Positions 1-6,242 of a stretch of 7,492 nt of DNA are shown here, piece by piece. A program made the position numbers and the translations under genes. Every line of letters starts with the position of its first letter. The stretch's first letter is position 1. This DNA comes from an uncultured Mucilaginibacter sp. (GTDB taxonomy: Bacteria > Bacteroidota > Bacteroidia > Sphingobacteriales > Sphingobacteriaceae). Below the pieces are notes generated by a model. That model was not told the origin of the DNA, ran no database searches, and saw nothing but the letters and a program-made list of their open reading frames with translations. The stretch is taken from NCBI GenBank assembly GCA_903885865.1, contig CAISKH010000101.1, forward strand, positions 1 to 7,492, written 5' to 3'.

Positions 1-87
1 TCGGCCCCCTCTAAATCTCCCCCGGTAGGGGAGACTTTAATATCGCTTTTAAAGCCCTCCCTTCCGGGGAGGGTTGGGTGGGGCTGA
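1..87. repeat. GC-rich structured intergenic element with two hairpins inside an outer stem
   Basis: Three nested complementarities can be read directly. The outer stem pairs 1-8 with 80-87 (8 bp, one G-U pair). Hairpin one pairs 16-22 with 28-34 (7 bp perfect, 5-nt loop CGGTA). Hairpin two pairs 55-61 with 67-73 (7 bp perfect, 5-nt loop TTCCG). The result is a three-way-junction shape. The element ends one base from the stop codon of the minus-strand gene at 89-616, so in that transcript it is the immediate 3' tail and could end or protect the mRNA. Composition is far more G/C-rich than the flanks and it has no coding signal. Similar C-run/G-run modules occur, as far as I recall, as dispersed repeats in Sphingobacteriaceae genomes. 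No second copy lies in this window, so its repeat status is inferred. The element may extend left of the window. Confidence 0.55.
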
Positions 88-88
88 G

Positions 89-616
89 TCAAAACCTTTT
101 TATCGTCTCTGTAATATGCGCTAAATGATGTTTGCCATGCCAGGCGTATAAAGCCAGGTTTCTTTTTAACGGAACAGTTGCCCCGGTTTCGGGATGAATA
201 AAAGCCCGGTTCCATTGGTCCTCGCTAAAACTTTCAAACAAAGCGGTAAGGTGCTGATGTATGCCCTCCAGCATTTTTAAGGAAGGTTCAACAGGCAGGC
301 GGTAATCGGCTAACAAGGCCCAATCGGTTTGTTCGTAAGCTTTTATGGTTGGTTTTTCTTCGGTAAGCGCCCATTTAAAACGTATTAATGAGTTCATGTG
401 GCTATCGGCCAAATGGTGAACTACCTGTTTCAGCGTCCAGCCACCAGTACGGTACGGTGTATCCAGTTGTGTTTCATTCAGGTTCATAATAACCATGCGC
501 AGTTTGCCGGGCAGGTTTTTTATATCGTTTATCCAGCCGCGAATATCGGCATCGGTATAGGTTACGGGTGGGCTAAATTTTCCAATAGGGTATTTTAGCT
601 GTTCGTCTGTCATCAT
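89..616 (-). CDS. DinB/YfiT-family putative metal-dependent hydrolase (bacillithiol-transferase-like)
   Basis: 175-residue cytoplasmic protein of the DinB/YfiT four-helix-bundle superfamily. It closely matches the layout of Bacillus subtilis YfiT: an N-terminal YPIGKF segment (residues 9-14), GGWTLKQVVHHLADSH (58-73), and a C-terminal AWHGKHHLAHI block (158-168). H67, H160 and H164 sit where YfiT has its three metal-binding histidines, so the metal site appears intact. Relatives named BstA transfer bacillithiol to electrophiles in detoxification; that activity here is inference, since the substrate cannot be read from sequence. Length is normal for the family. The start is one of two adjacent ATGs (616 or 613) with no Shine-Dalgarno sequence, as usual in Bacteroidota. 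The gene is transcribed divergently from the FAD oxidoreductase across an 86-bp gap in which I find no convincing promoter. Its stop abuts the structured element at 1-87. Confidence 0.88.
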   Translation of the reverse strand: MMTDEQLKYPIGKFSPPVTYTDADIRGWINDIKNLPGKLRMVIMNLNETQLDTPYRTGGWTLKQVVHHLADSHMNSLIRFKWALTEEKPTIKAYEQTDWALLADYRLPVEPSLKMLEGIHQHLTALFESFSEDQWNRAFIHPETGATVPLKRNLALYAWHGKHHLAHITETIKRF

Positions 617-702
617 ACTATATTAATTGTTGTTTCGGATATTGTACTTGGTTTCTATAAGGTTTGCACTAAATTAGCATTTTATACAATGTATTTTAAC
701 AA

Positions 703-2019
703 ATGGTGAAAAAGTTATTGGTAATATTCCTTTTTTTTAATTGTTATTTCACCTATGCCCAAACTATTAAAACCGATGTATTGGTGATTGGTAACGGCGC
801 AAGCGCGGTAACCGCGGCTATGCAATGCGCAAAAAGCAAGGTAAAAACCATATTGTTAATTAAGGGGGGGGGGTTGGAAAACATGCAGGGGCAAACTATG
901 GCGGTGGTTGATGCTAATCGTAATTTACCATCAGGTACGTGGGGCGAGTTTCGCAAAGAGATCCATAATTTTTATAAAAAAACACCGGGATATGATACAG
1001 CATACAATGCCCCTTTAAAATTTGAACCTTATACCGGCGCATCTATCCTGAAAAAAATGGCCGATACCACGAAAAACCTTACCATAAAATTAAACAGCCC
1101 CTTTACCGCCGTAAAAAAAGATGGAACAGGCTGGGAAGTAAGCATTACCCAAAATGGAAAAACCGAAACAATCAAGGCAAAGGTGATTATTGACGCTACT
1201 GCTAACGGTGAAGCAGTACTGAAAGCGGGTGCTAAGTTCCCGCCCGAACTGCGCTATACCGACGACTTATATCGTACAGCAATTGTTTCAGGAATTTCTT
1301 TGAAAAGTGGCGATGATGGGTTAAAAAAAACATACCCGCCGGCCCCGGCATACTGTCTTCCAATCAGTGCGTTAATAGCGCAAGATGCTGAAAACTTATT
1401 TATTGCTGATAAAAACTTAGGAATTGCTGAAAATCTCGAAAATTTACCCATGCAAATGGCTGTTGGACAGGGCACAGGAACAATGGCTGCCTTTTGCGCG
1501 TTTTTTAAAACTACCCAGAAAGATTTTAAGGTACGGCTGATACAAGGCGAGTTATTAGATTTTAAGGGGTACATTTTACCTTTCGAAGATGTTAACCCTA
1601 CCGACCGTTATTTCAGGGCCATACAGCAGATCGGGGCCACGGGTTTGCTTAAAGGTATACGAAAGGTAAAAAACAATGAAGATCAATTTTTTTTCATGCC
1701 CGATTCGGCTGTTAATACAGCCGAAGTAAAACCCGTTTTAACTGAGATATATAGCCGGGCGTTTTTATGGTTCAATAAAGTTAAACCCGCTGCGCATTTT
1801 ACGGTTGGCAATACATTAGCATTCATTTGCGAGATCACCCTCTCCGAACCTAAACTGTTCCAAACTACTATTCAAAAAGAGTGGAAAACAAAATATAAAT
1901 TCGCATCAGATTTTGATATGAACCGACCCATTACCCGCCGCGAATTGGCCATACTGGCTAACCAGTTCCTGAACCCGTTCGCAAGAGCTGTTGATCTGAA
2001 TGGCAGAATAGTGAATTAA
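703..2019 (+). CDS. exported FAD-dependent oxidoreductase (FAD_oxidored family)
   Basis: 438-residue protein. Residues 1-19 form a Sec signal peptide: basic KK at 3-4, a hydrophobic core rich in F/L/I, and likely cleavage after YA19. A Rossmann nucleotide-binding strand-loop follows at once (DVLVIGNGASAVTAA, 25-39; GxGxxA at G30, G32, A35). The LPSGTWGEFRKEI stretch and the FEP element downstream match secreted Bacteroidota FAD-dependent oxidoreductases, some of which are annotated as 'xanthan lyase'-like. The C-terminal ITRRELAILANQFLNPF stretch also fits that group. Substrate is unknown. Two oddities: the acidic residue usually found at the end of the second Rossmann strand is replaced around IK54, and the following GGG is encoded by a run of ten G. 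It also appears short for the group. The start ATG is the only one placed directly before the signal peptide, with no Shine-Dalgarno sequence. Its stop overlaps that of the convergent Dabb gene. Family call is good; activity is uncertain. Confidence 0.82.
   Translation: MVKKLLVIFLFFNCYFTYAQTIKTDVLVIGNGASAVTAAMQCAKSKVKTILLIKGGGLENMQGQTMAVVDANRNLPSGTWGEFRKEIHNFYKKTPGYDTAYNAPLKFEPYTGASILKKMADTTKNLTIKLNSPFTAVKKDGTGWEVSITQNGKTETIKAKVIIDATANGEAVLKAGAKFPPELRYTDDLYRTAIVSGISLKSGDDGLKKTYPPAPAYCLPISALIAQDAENLFIADKNLGIAENLENLPMQMAVGQGTGTMAAFCAFFKTTQKDFKVRLIQGELLDFKGYILPFEDVNPTDRYFRAIQQIGATGLLKGIRKVKNNEDQFFFMPDSAVNTAEVKPVLTEIYSRAFLWFNKVKPAAHFTVGNTLAFICEITLSEPKLFQTTIQKEWKTKYKFASDFDMNRPITRRELAILANQFLNPFARAVDLNGRIVN
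864..873 (+). repeat. G10 homopolymer inside the FAD oxidoreductase gene
   Basis: Ten consecutive G follow TTAA and encode the end of K54 plus G55-G57, directly after the second strand of the FAD-binding fold. As read, the frame stays open on both sides, so the gene is 'on' in this sequence. Long poly-G runs in coding DNA are known substrates for slipped-strand mispairing; gain or loss of one G would truncate the protein early. Whether it varies in the population cannot be seen from one sequence, and base-calling error in such a run is also possible. Confidence 0.6.
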
Positions 2020-2324
2020 GCGTCAACCGCGTCCATAACTACCACCTTTGCACAAAGGTGTATATATTTAGCGACAAACTCATTATGTACCGGGTCTACC
2101 TGGTAAGCGTCATGTTCGGCCTGGTTGTCAAAAAAAACCAGTAATGAAACATCATACGAGCGGTCAACCACGCTGCGATAGGTTTCCGCAGGTACACCGA
2201 TATGTATATCGCGCACATGGCTGATGGGCGCCAATATATTTACGCCTTCAATAAATTTTTTCAGGTCGGCTTTGTCTTTGAGCCAGAAATGTACATGATG
2301 TACAAAGGTGTTTTTTATAAGCAT
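2016..2324 (-). CDS. Dabb-domain (stress-responsive alpha/beta barrel) protein
   Basis: 102-residue cytoplasmic protein of the Dabb ferredoxin-like fold family. Visible marks are the opening strand FVHHVHFWLKDKADLKKFIEGV, a middle IHIGVPAETYR segment, the strand YDVSLLVFFDN, and the closing helix HDAYQVDPVHNEFVAKYI. Dabb proteins form small dimeric barrels. Many are of unknown function and a few act as small-molecule cyclases or decarboxylases, so no reaction is assigned. I chose the ATG at 2324 (MLIKNTFVHH) over one 15 codons upstream at 2369, because family members start right at the first strand and the extra residues look like untranslated leader. The stop codon is the reverse complement of TTA in a TTAA shared with the stop of the convergent oxidoreductase, a 4-bp tail-to-tail overlap. 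The cryptochrome gene starts divergently 142 bp away. Confidence 0.8.
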   Translation of the reverse strand: MLIKNTFVHHVHFWLKDKADLKKFIEGVNILAPISHVRDIHIGVPAETYRSVVDRSYDVSLLVFFDNQAEHDAYQVDPVHNEFVAKYIHLCAKVVVMDAVDA

Positions 2325-2466
2325 ACAGGCAGGTTTTATAAGTAACGCGAAATTAAAGTATTGCAACATATTTTATGCATTCAACCTAAAAAATGTTGCG
2401 TCCATGTCAAATATTAGTTATAAATCATGCATTAAGCCAAATAAATCGCAAATTTGTGTACCTGAT

Positions 2467-3768
2467 ATGAGTGAAAAAACAATTTTGATTTGGTTCAGAA
2501 ATGACTTGCGTATCCATGATAACGAGATATTGTTAGAAGCTATACGCAAGGCTGATAGGGTATTGCCTGTTTATTGTTTTGACCCGTATTATTTCCAAAA
2601 ATCGGCAGAGGACATCCCGAAAACGGGCCCGTTACGCGCGCGTTTCCTGCTGGAATCGGTTGCTAACCTCCGGGAAAATTTGCGCGCCGTTGGCGGCGAA
2701 TTAATTATACGCATAGGTAACCCAACTGAAATTTTGCCGCAGCTTGCAGAAGAATACCGGGTAAATGAAGTATACCATCACCGCGAAGTTGCTTACGAAG
2801 AAACCGATATATCTGAACAGGTTGAAACTGCTTTATGGAAGACAAAGCTTAACCTCAAGCATTTTATAGGGCATACCCTGTACCATAAAGAAGACCTGCC
2901 ATTCCCTATAAAAGACATACCTGATAGTTTTGCCATCTTCAAAAAAAAGGTGGAGCGTGACAGTAATGTGCGGCCATGCGTAGCAACGCCTGAAAGTATT
3001 GTAACGCCCCCTATCGCCAATGCAGGTGAATTACCAACTTTACCGCAACTAGGTTTAAATGAGCCAATTGATGACCCCCGGGCAACAATGAAATTTACAG
3101 GCGGCGAAACCGCAGCGTTAGCACGTTTGCAGGCCTATTTTGCAAATAACCCTATTACTGCAGGTAAAGGCCGGGCCGGGCATACAGATCATTCATCCAA
3201 GCTTTCGCCATGGGTATCGCTGGGTTGTATATCTATGCGGCAGGTGTACTGGGCGGTTATTAATCATGAACAGGAAACCCATAATCATCATAGCGGTATC
3301 CTAATGCTGGAGTTGTTATGGCGCGATTATTTCAGGTTCATGTTTAAAAAGCATGGCAAAAAGTTTTTTAAAACGGATAACGCGCAAACCCTGCCTGATA
3401 AAAAACATGATGAGCTATTTAAAACCTGGAAAAAGGGCGAAACAGGCATTCCGTTCATTGATGCCAGTATGCACGAGCTGAACGCTACGGGTTTCATTAG
3501 CAATTTTAGCAGGCAAATGGTAGCGGGTTACCTGGTTAATGACCTGCAGGTTGACTGGAAAAAGGGCGCGGCCTATTTCGAAGAAAAGTTGATAGATTAT
3601 TCGCCTGCAAGCAACTGGGGTAACTGGGCCTTTATTGCCGGCCTGGGCCATGACCCGCGCGATGACCGTTATTTCAACCAGGTCAAACACACCAGCGAAC
3701 TGGAAATCAGTAGCGACTTTATAAGTACCTGGTTACCTGTGGCCCCTAACGGGGTGGAGATTGGTTAG
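2467..3768 (+). CDS. DASH-family cryptochrome / deoxyribodipyrimidine photolyase
   Basis: 433-residue flavoprotein of the cryptochrome/photolyase family. The N-terminal alpha/beta antenna domain opens with ILIWFRNDLRIHDNE (6-20), and TGPLRARFLLESVANLRENL (53-72) is typical of the DASH branch. The FAD domain carries the SSKLSPWVSLGCIS loop (243-256), LLWRDYFRF (283-291), GIPFIDASMHELNATGFISN (327-346), and the DASH-like WGNWAFIAGLGHDPRDDRYFN block (384-404). Known members bind FAD and usually a folate antenna, and use blue light to split cyclobutane pyrimidine dimers, preferentially in single-stranded DNA; a signalling role is also possible. It is compact for a DASH protein, with no C-terminal extension. 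The frame is open upstream to 2308, but ATGs at 2308 and 2404 would add low-complexity residues unlike the family, so 2467 is preferred. A near-match to the -7 box (CAAATTTG, 2449-2456) lies 10 nt before this start and is too close to claim firmly. Confidence 0.93.
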   Translation: MSEKTILIWFRNDLRIHDNEILLEAIRKADRVLPVYCFDPYYFQKSAEDIPKTGPLRARFLLESVANLRENLRAVGGELIIRIGNPTEILPQLAEEYRVNEVYHHREVAYEETDISEQVETALWKTKLNLKHFIGHTLYHKEDLPFPIKDIPDSFAIFKKKVERDSNVRPCVATPESIVTPPIANAGELPTLPQLGLNEPIDDPRATMKFTGGETAALARLQAYFANNPITAGKGRAGHTDHSSKLSPWVSLGCISMRQVYWAVINHEQETHNHHSGILMLELLWRDYFRFMFKKHGKKFFKTDNAQTLPDKKHDELFKTWKKGETGIPFIDASMHELNATGFISNFSRQMVAGYLVNDLQVDWKKGAAYFEEKLIDYSPASNWGNWAFIAGLGHDPRDDRYFNQVKHTSELEISSDFISTWLPVAPNGVEIG

Positions 3769-3842
3769 TTAGAACGGGGCTTTTATTCACCCCTGTAACA
3801 ATTAGAACTACCATTAGTCTGAATATTAAAATAAAATGACAC

Positions 3843-3869
3843 GCAACACGTTGTTGCATTGTATATTTG
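3843..3869 (+). promoter_or_regulatory. candidate promoter -7 box with an upstream dyad
   Basis: TATATTTG at 3862-3869 is a perfect match to the Bacteroidota -7 consensus TAnnTTTG. A perfect inverted repeat, GCAACA-CGT-TGTTGC (3843-3857), ends 4 nt upstream, where a repressor would sit. No TTTG-like -33 element is found at the usual distance, which weakens the call. The predicted transcription start falls within a few bases of the ATG at 3873, so the transcript would be nearly leaderless or could be a small RNA. Confidence 0.35.
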
Positions 3870-3872
3870 ATT

Positions 3873-3974
3873 ATGAACTCCTTCGAAGAATTTACAGTTA
3901 TAATTGGCCTGCTGGCCGTGCTTTTTGAAGGCTCATCCTACCTGGGTGCTTTTCTGAAGAAAATTCTACATTAA
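3873..3974 (+). CDS. possible 33-residue single-pass membrane protein
   Basis: A short ORF of 33 codons plus stop in the gap between the cryptochrome and sucA. The product begins MNSFEEF, has one hydrophobic stretch from about residue 8 to 27 (TVIIGLLAVLFEGSSYLGAF, interrupted by one glutamate), and ends in a positive KKILH tail. This suggests a small inner-membrane protein with its N-terminus outside. Support for coding: an ATG start, base composition richer in G/C than the surrounding spacer, and a perfect -7 box just upstream. Against: very short, no recognised homologue, no ribosome-binding sequence, and the promoter is only 3 nt from the ATG. It is co-directional with sucA, 123 bp before it. 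I do not recognise the family and assign no function. Confidence 0.35.
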   Translation: MNSFEEFTVIIGLLAVLFEGSSYLGAFLKKILH

Positions 3975-3979
3975 TTTTT

Positions 3980-4013
3980 CCGCAAAAACCCACCTGAAAG
4001 GCACTTTTTGTGG
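3980..4013 (+). other. stem-loop downstream of the small ORF
   Basis: CCGCAAAAA at 3980-3988 pairs with TTTTTGTGG at 4005-4013: 9 bp with one G-U pair and a 16-nt loop. It begins 5 nt after the small ORF's stop and lies before the sucA promoter, a place where a transcript end would make sense. The T-run is inside the stem and no T-run follows, so it is not a standard intrinsic terminator. Confidence 0.25.
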
Positions 4014-4042
4014 ATAAGTGTCAGTAATCATTTACAATTAAA

Positions 4043-4075
4043 TTTAACGTTTATAATACGTTATGCGTACTTTTG
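4043..4075 (+). promoter_or_regulatory. candidate sucA promoter with an operator-like dyad
   Basis: TACTTTTG at 4068-4075 perfectly matches the Bacteroidota -7 box TAnnTTTG. A weak -33 candidate, TTTA at 4043-4046, precedes it with a 21-nt spacer. The predicted start, near 4080, leaves a leader of about 15-20 nt before the sucA ATG at 4098. A perfect inverted repeat TAACGT-N7-ACGTTA (4045-4063) fills most of the spacer and ends 4 nt before the -7 box, a position where a bound regulator would compete with polymerase. GTAC-TTTT-GTAC (4067-4078) also brackets the -7 box. The regulator is unknown. Confidence 0.55.
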
Positions 4076-4097
4076 TACTGTTTAAGATTGGTTCAGA

Positions 4098-6242
4098 ATG
4101 GATAGCCTCAATTATATAAATAACGGCAACGCGGCTTTTATTGACTCATTATACAGCGCATATGAACAAGACCCGGAATCGGTTGAATTTGGGTGGCAAA
4201 AATTTTTCGAAGGGTTTGATTTTGGCCGGGGGGCACAGGCTCCGGTTGTTAGCGCTGAAACACCCGATCATTTTTTAAAAGAGATCAACGTACTCAACAT
4301 GATCGGTGGTTACCGCGGCAGGGGGCACTTGTTTGCCCAAACAAACCCGGTACGCGAACGCCGCAAATATTTCCCCGGTAAAGAGCTGGAAACCTTCGGT
4401 TTAAGCAATGCCGACCTGGATACGGTATTCAATGCGGGTGTAGAAGTAGGCTTGGGCCCCGCTAAATTACGTGATATTTTACAAATGCTCGAAGAAACCT
4501 ATTGCAATACAATAGGCACCGAGTATCACTACATCCGCAATCCAATAAAGGTTAAATGGTTCCAGGACCGTATGGAAAGCCAGCGCAACAAGCCCTCGTT
4601 TTCTGCTGATGAAAAGAAACTTATACTAAGCAAACTGAGCCAGGCTGTAATTTTCGAAAATTTTCTGGGCACAAAATTCCTGGGCCAAAAACGGTTTTCG
4701 CTAGAAGGGGCCGAAGCCCTTATACCTGCCCTTGATTCGGTTATTCAAAAAGGCGCGGTATTAGGTATCGAAGAATTTGTTATTGGTATGGCACACCGCG
4801 GGCGGTTAAACGTGCTGGCCAATATCATGAAAAAAACCTACAAAGAGATATTTTTTGAATTTGAAGGCAAAAACTATGATGAGGATTCATCAATAAGCGG
4901 CGACGTAAAATACCACCTGGGTTTCTCAACCGACGTGGAAGCCGAGAATGGTAAAAAAGTACACTTGAGCCTTTGCCCTAACCCTTCGCACTTAGAAGCT
5001 GTTGATCCGGTTGTTGAAGGCATGACGCGTTCGAAAATTGATTTTAAATATAACGGCGATCATACCAAAATAGCACCAATACTGATACATGGCGACGCCA
5101 GCGTAGCAGGCCAGGGTATTGTGTATGAAGTTTTACAAATGGAAAAACTGGATGGCTATCGCACAGGCGGCACCATTCACCTGGTAATTAATAACCAGAT
5201 AGGTTTTACCACCAATTTTATCGATGCACGTTCAAGCACCTATTGTACTGATGTGGGAAAAACGGTTTTATCTCCTGTTTTCCATGTTAATGGCGATGAT
5301 GTAGAGGCTTTGGCCTACGTGATCAATATGGCTATGGAATACCGCCAGATATTTCATGACGATATATTTATTGATATTTTATGCTACCGTAGGTATGGTC
5401 ATAATGAGGCCGACGAACCTAAGTTTACCCAACCCGTATTATATAAAGTTATTGAGGAGCACCCAAACCCACGCGAAGTTTACCTGAACAAGCTATTGGC
5501 CGAAGGTGTTGTGGATAATGATGAAGTTAAAAAAATGGAGAAAGACTTCCGTGCATTGTTACAGGAAGAATTGAATGAATCAAAAGCTGAAGATCATTTT
5601 ACCGATTCATTACCCATGTTTGCAGGCGCCTGGGAAGGGCTGCATTTAGCAAGCGAGAGTGATTTTAACACTCCGGTAAATACAGTTGTGCCTAAAAAAG
5701 AATTATTAAGCATTGGCAAAAAAATAACAGATCTGCCAAAAGATAAAGACTTTTTCAAAAAAATAGAAAAGCTGTTTGAAGAACGCGGCAAAATGGTGAA
5801 TGATACCCATGTTTTTGACTGGGCCATGGGCGAGTTACTGGCTTATGGTACGTTGTTAAAAGAGGGGCACCCGGTTCGCCTAAGCGGCGAAGATGTTAAA
5901 AGAGGAACTTTTTCGCATCGTCATGCGGTATTGACCCTGGCCGATTCGGAAGAAGAATATACACCGCTGAATACATTAGACGAAAGCGAAAAATTTAGCA
6001 TATACAATTCTTTATTATCAGAATATGGCGTTTTGGGCTTTGAATATGGTTATGCTTTGGCAAACCCTAATGCCCTCACCATATGGGAAGCACAGTTTGG
6101 CGATTTCTTTAATGGCGCGCAAATTATTGTTGACCAGTATATTGCAAGCGCCGAAACCAAATGGCAGCGAGGTAACGGGCTGGTTTACTGCTGCCTCATG
6201 GCTACGAGGGCCAGGGCCCAGAACACTCATCAGCACGTATAG
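4098..6242 (+). CDS. sucA: 2-oxoglutarate dehydrogenase E1, N-terminal part (frameshifted)
   Basis: First 714 codons of the thiamine-diphosphate-dependent E1 of the 2-oxoglutarate dehydrogenase complex, which decarboxylates 2-oxoglutarate and succinylates the E2 lipoyl group in the cytoplasm. Seen in order: the N-terminal segment FIDSLYSAYEQDPESVEFGW (14-33) that in this family contacts the other subunits; MAHRGRLNVL (231-240); YHLGF (272-276); the cofactor/Mg motif HGDASVAGQG (331-340) followed by NNQIGF (365-370); RRYGHNEADEP (431-441); and GEDVKRGTFSHRHAV (597-611). H233 and H273 match active-site histidines of E. coli SucA as I recall them. Homology is lost exactly after V696: the last 18 codons (YCCLMATRAR...) are out-of-frame junk ending at TAG 6240-6242, while the expected LLLPHGYEGQGPEHSSAR continues in the -1 frame. 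The start is well supported by family alignment and by the promoter just upstream. Confidence 0.95.
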   Translation: MDSLNYINNGNAAFIDSLYSAYEQDPESVEFGWQKFFEGFDFGRGAQAPVVSAETPDHFLKEINVLNMIGGYRGRGHLFAQTNPVRERRKYFPGKELETFGLSNADLDTVFNAGVEVGLGPAKLRDILQMLEETYCNTIGTEYHYIRNPIKVKWFQDRMESQRNKPSFSADEKKLILSKLSQAVIFENFLGTKFLGQKRFSLEGAEALIPALDSVIQKGAVLGIEEFVIGMAHRGRLNVLANIMKKTYKEIFFEFEGKNYDEDSSISGDVKYHLGFSTDVEAENGKKVHLSLCPNPSHLEAVDPVVEGMTRSKIDFKYNGDHTKIAPILIHGDASVAGQGIVYEVLQMEKLDGYRTGGTIHLVINNQIGFTTNFIDARSSTYCTDVGKTVLSPVFHVNGDDVEALAYVINMAMEYRQIFHDDIFIDILCYRRYGHNEADEPKFTQPVLYKVIEEHPNPREVYLNKLLAEGVVDNDEVKKMEKDFRALLQEELNESKAEDHFTDSLPMFAGAWEGLHLASESDFNTPVNTVVPKKELLSIGKKITDLPKDKDFFKKIEKLFEERGKMVNDTHVFDWAMGELLAYGTLLKEGHPVRLSGEDVKRGTFSHRHAVLTLADSEEEYTPLNTLDESEKFSIYNSLLSEYGVLGFEYGYALANPNALTIWEAQFGDFFNGAQIIVDQYIASAETKWQRGNGLVYCCLMATRARAQNTHQHV
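6184..6186 (+). other. sucA: frameshift site in sucA (one T missing)
   Basis: The reading ...CTG GTT TAC TGC TGC... gives VYCC. With one extra T in this TTT run it becomes CTG GTT TTA CTG CTG CCT CAT GGC TAC GAG, giving VLLLPHGYE, the conserved E1 sequence. No canonical X-XXY-YYZ slippery heptamer is present, so a single-base deletion or a sequencing error in the T-run is more likely than programmed frameshifting. A -1 slip after GTT would nevertheless produce exactly the expected protein. Confidence 0.9.

Noticed and set aside
655..700. Bacteroidota-type promoters in the divergent 617-702 gap (TAAGGTTTG at 658-666, TATTTTAA at 692-699)
   Set aside because: The first has the wrong internal spacing, the second lacks the final TTTG and lies 3 nt from the ATG, and no -33 partner is visible.
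2325..2369. 15-codon N-terminal extension of the Dabb protein
   Set aside because: The fold begins right after the internal ATG at 2324. The extra residues are not family-like and lie in the likely leader.
2308..2466. 53-codon N-terminal extension of the cryptochrome, starting at 2308 or 2404
   Set aside because: The extension is A/T-rich, does not resemble the family, and from 2308 would overlap the divergent Dabb gene. The family sequence begins at 2467 with MSEKTILIWFRNDLR.
3774..3796. Terminator hairpin after the cryptochrome (ACGGGG against CCCC-T-GT)
   Set aside because: Only four continuous G-C pairs plus two pairs past a bulge, a 10-nt loop, and no T-run after it.
6183..6188. Programmed -1 frameshift cassette in sucA
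   Set aside because: GTT TAC has no X-XXY-YYZ slippery pattern, and I see no convincing pseudoknot or internal Shine-Dalgarno nearby. A deletion or read error is simpler.
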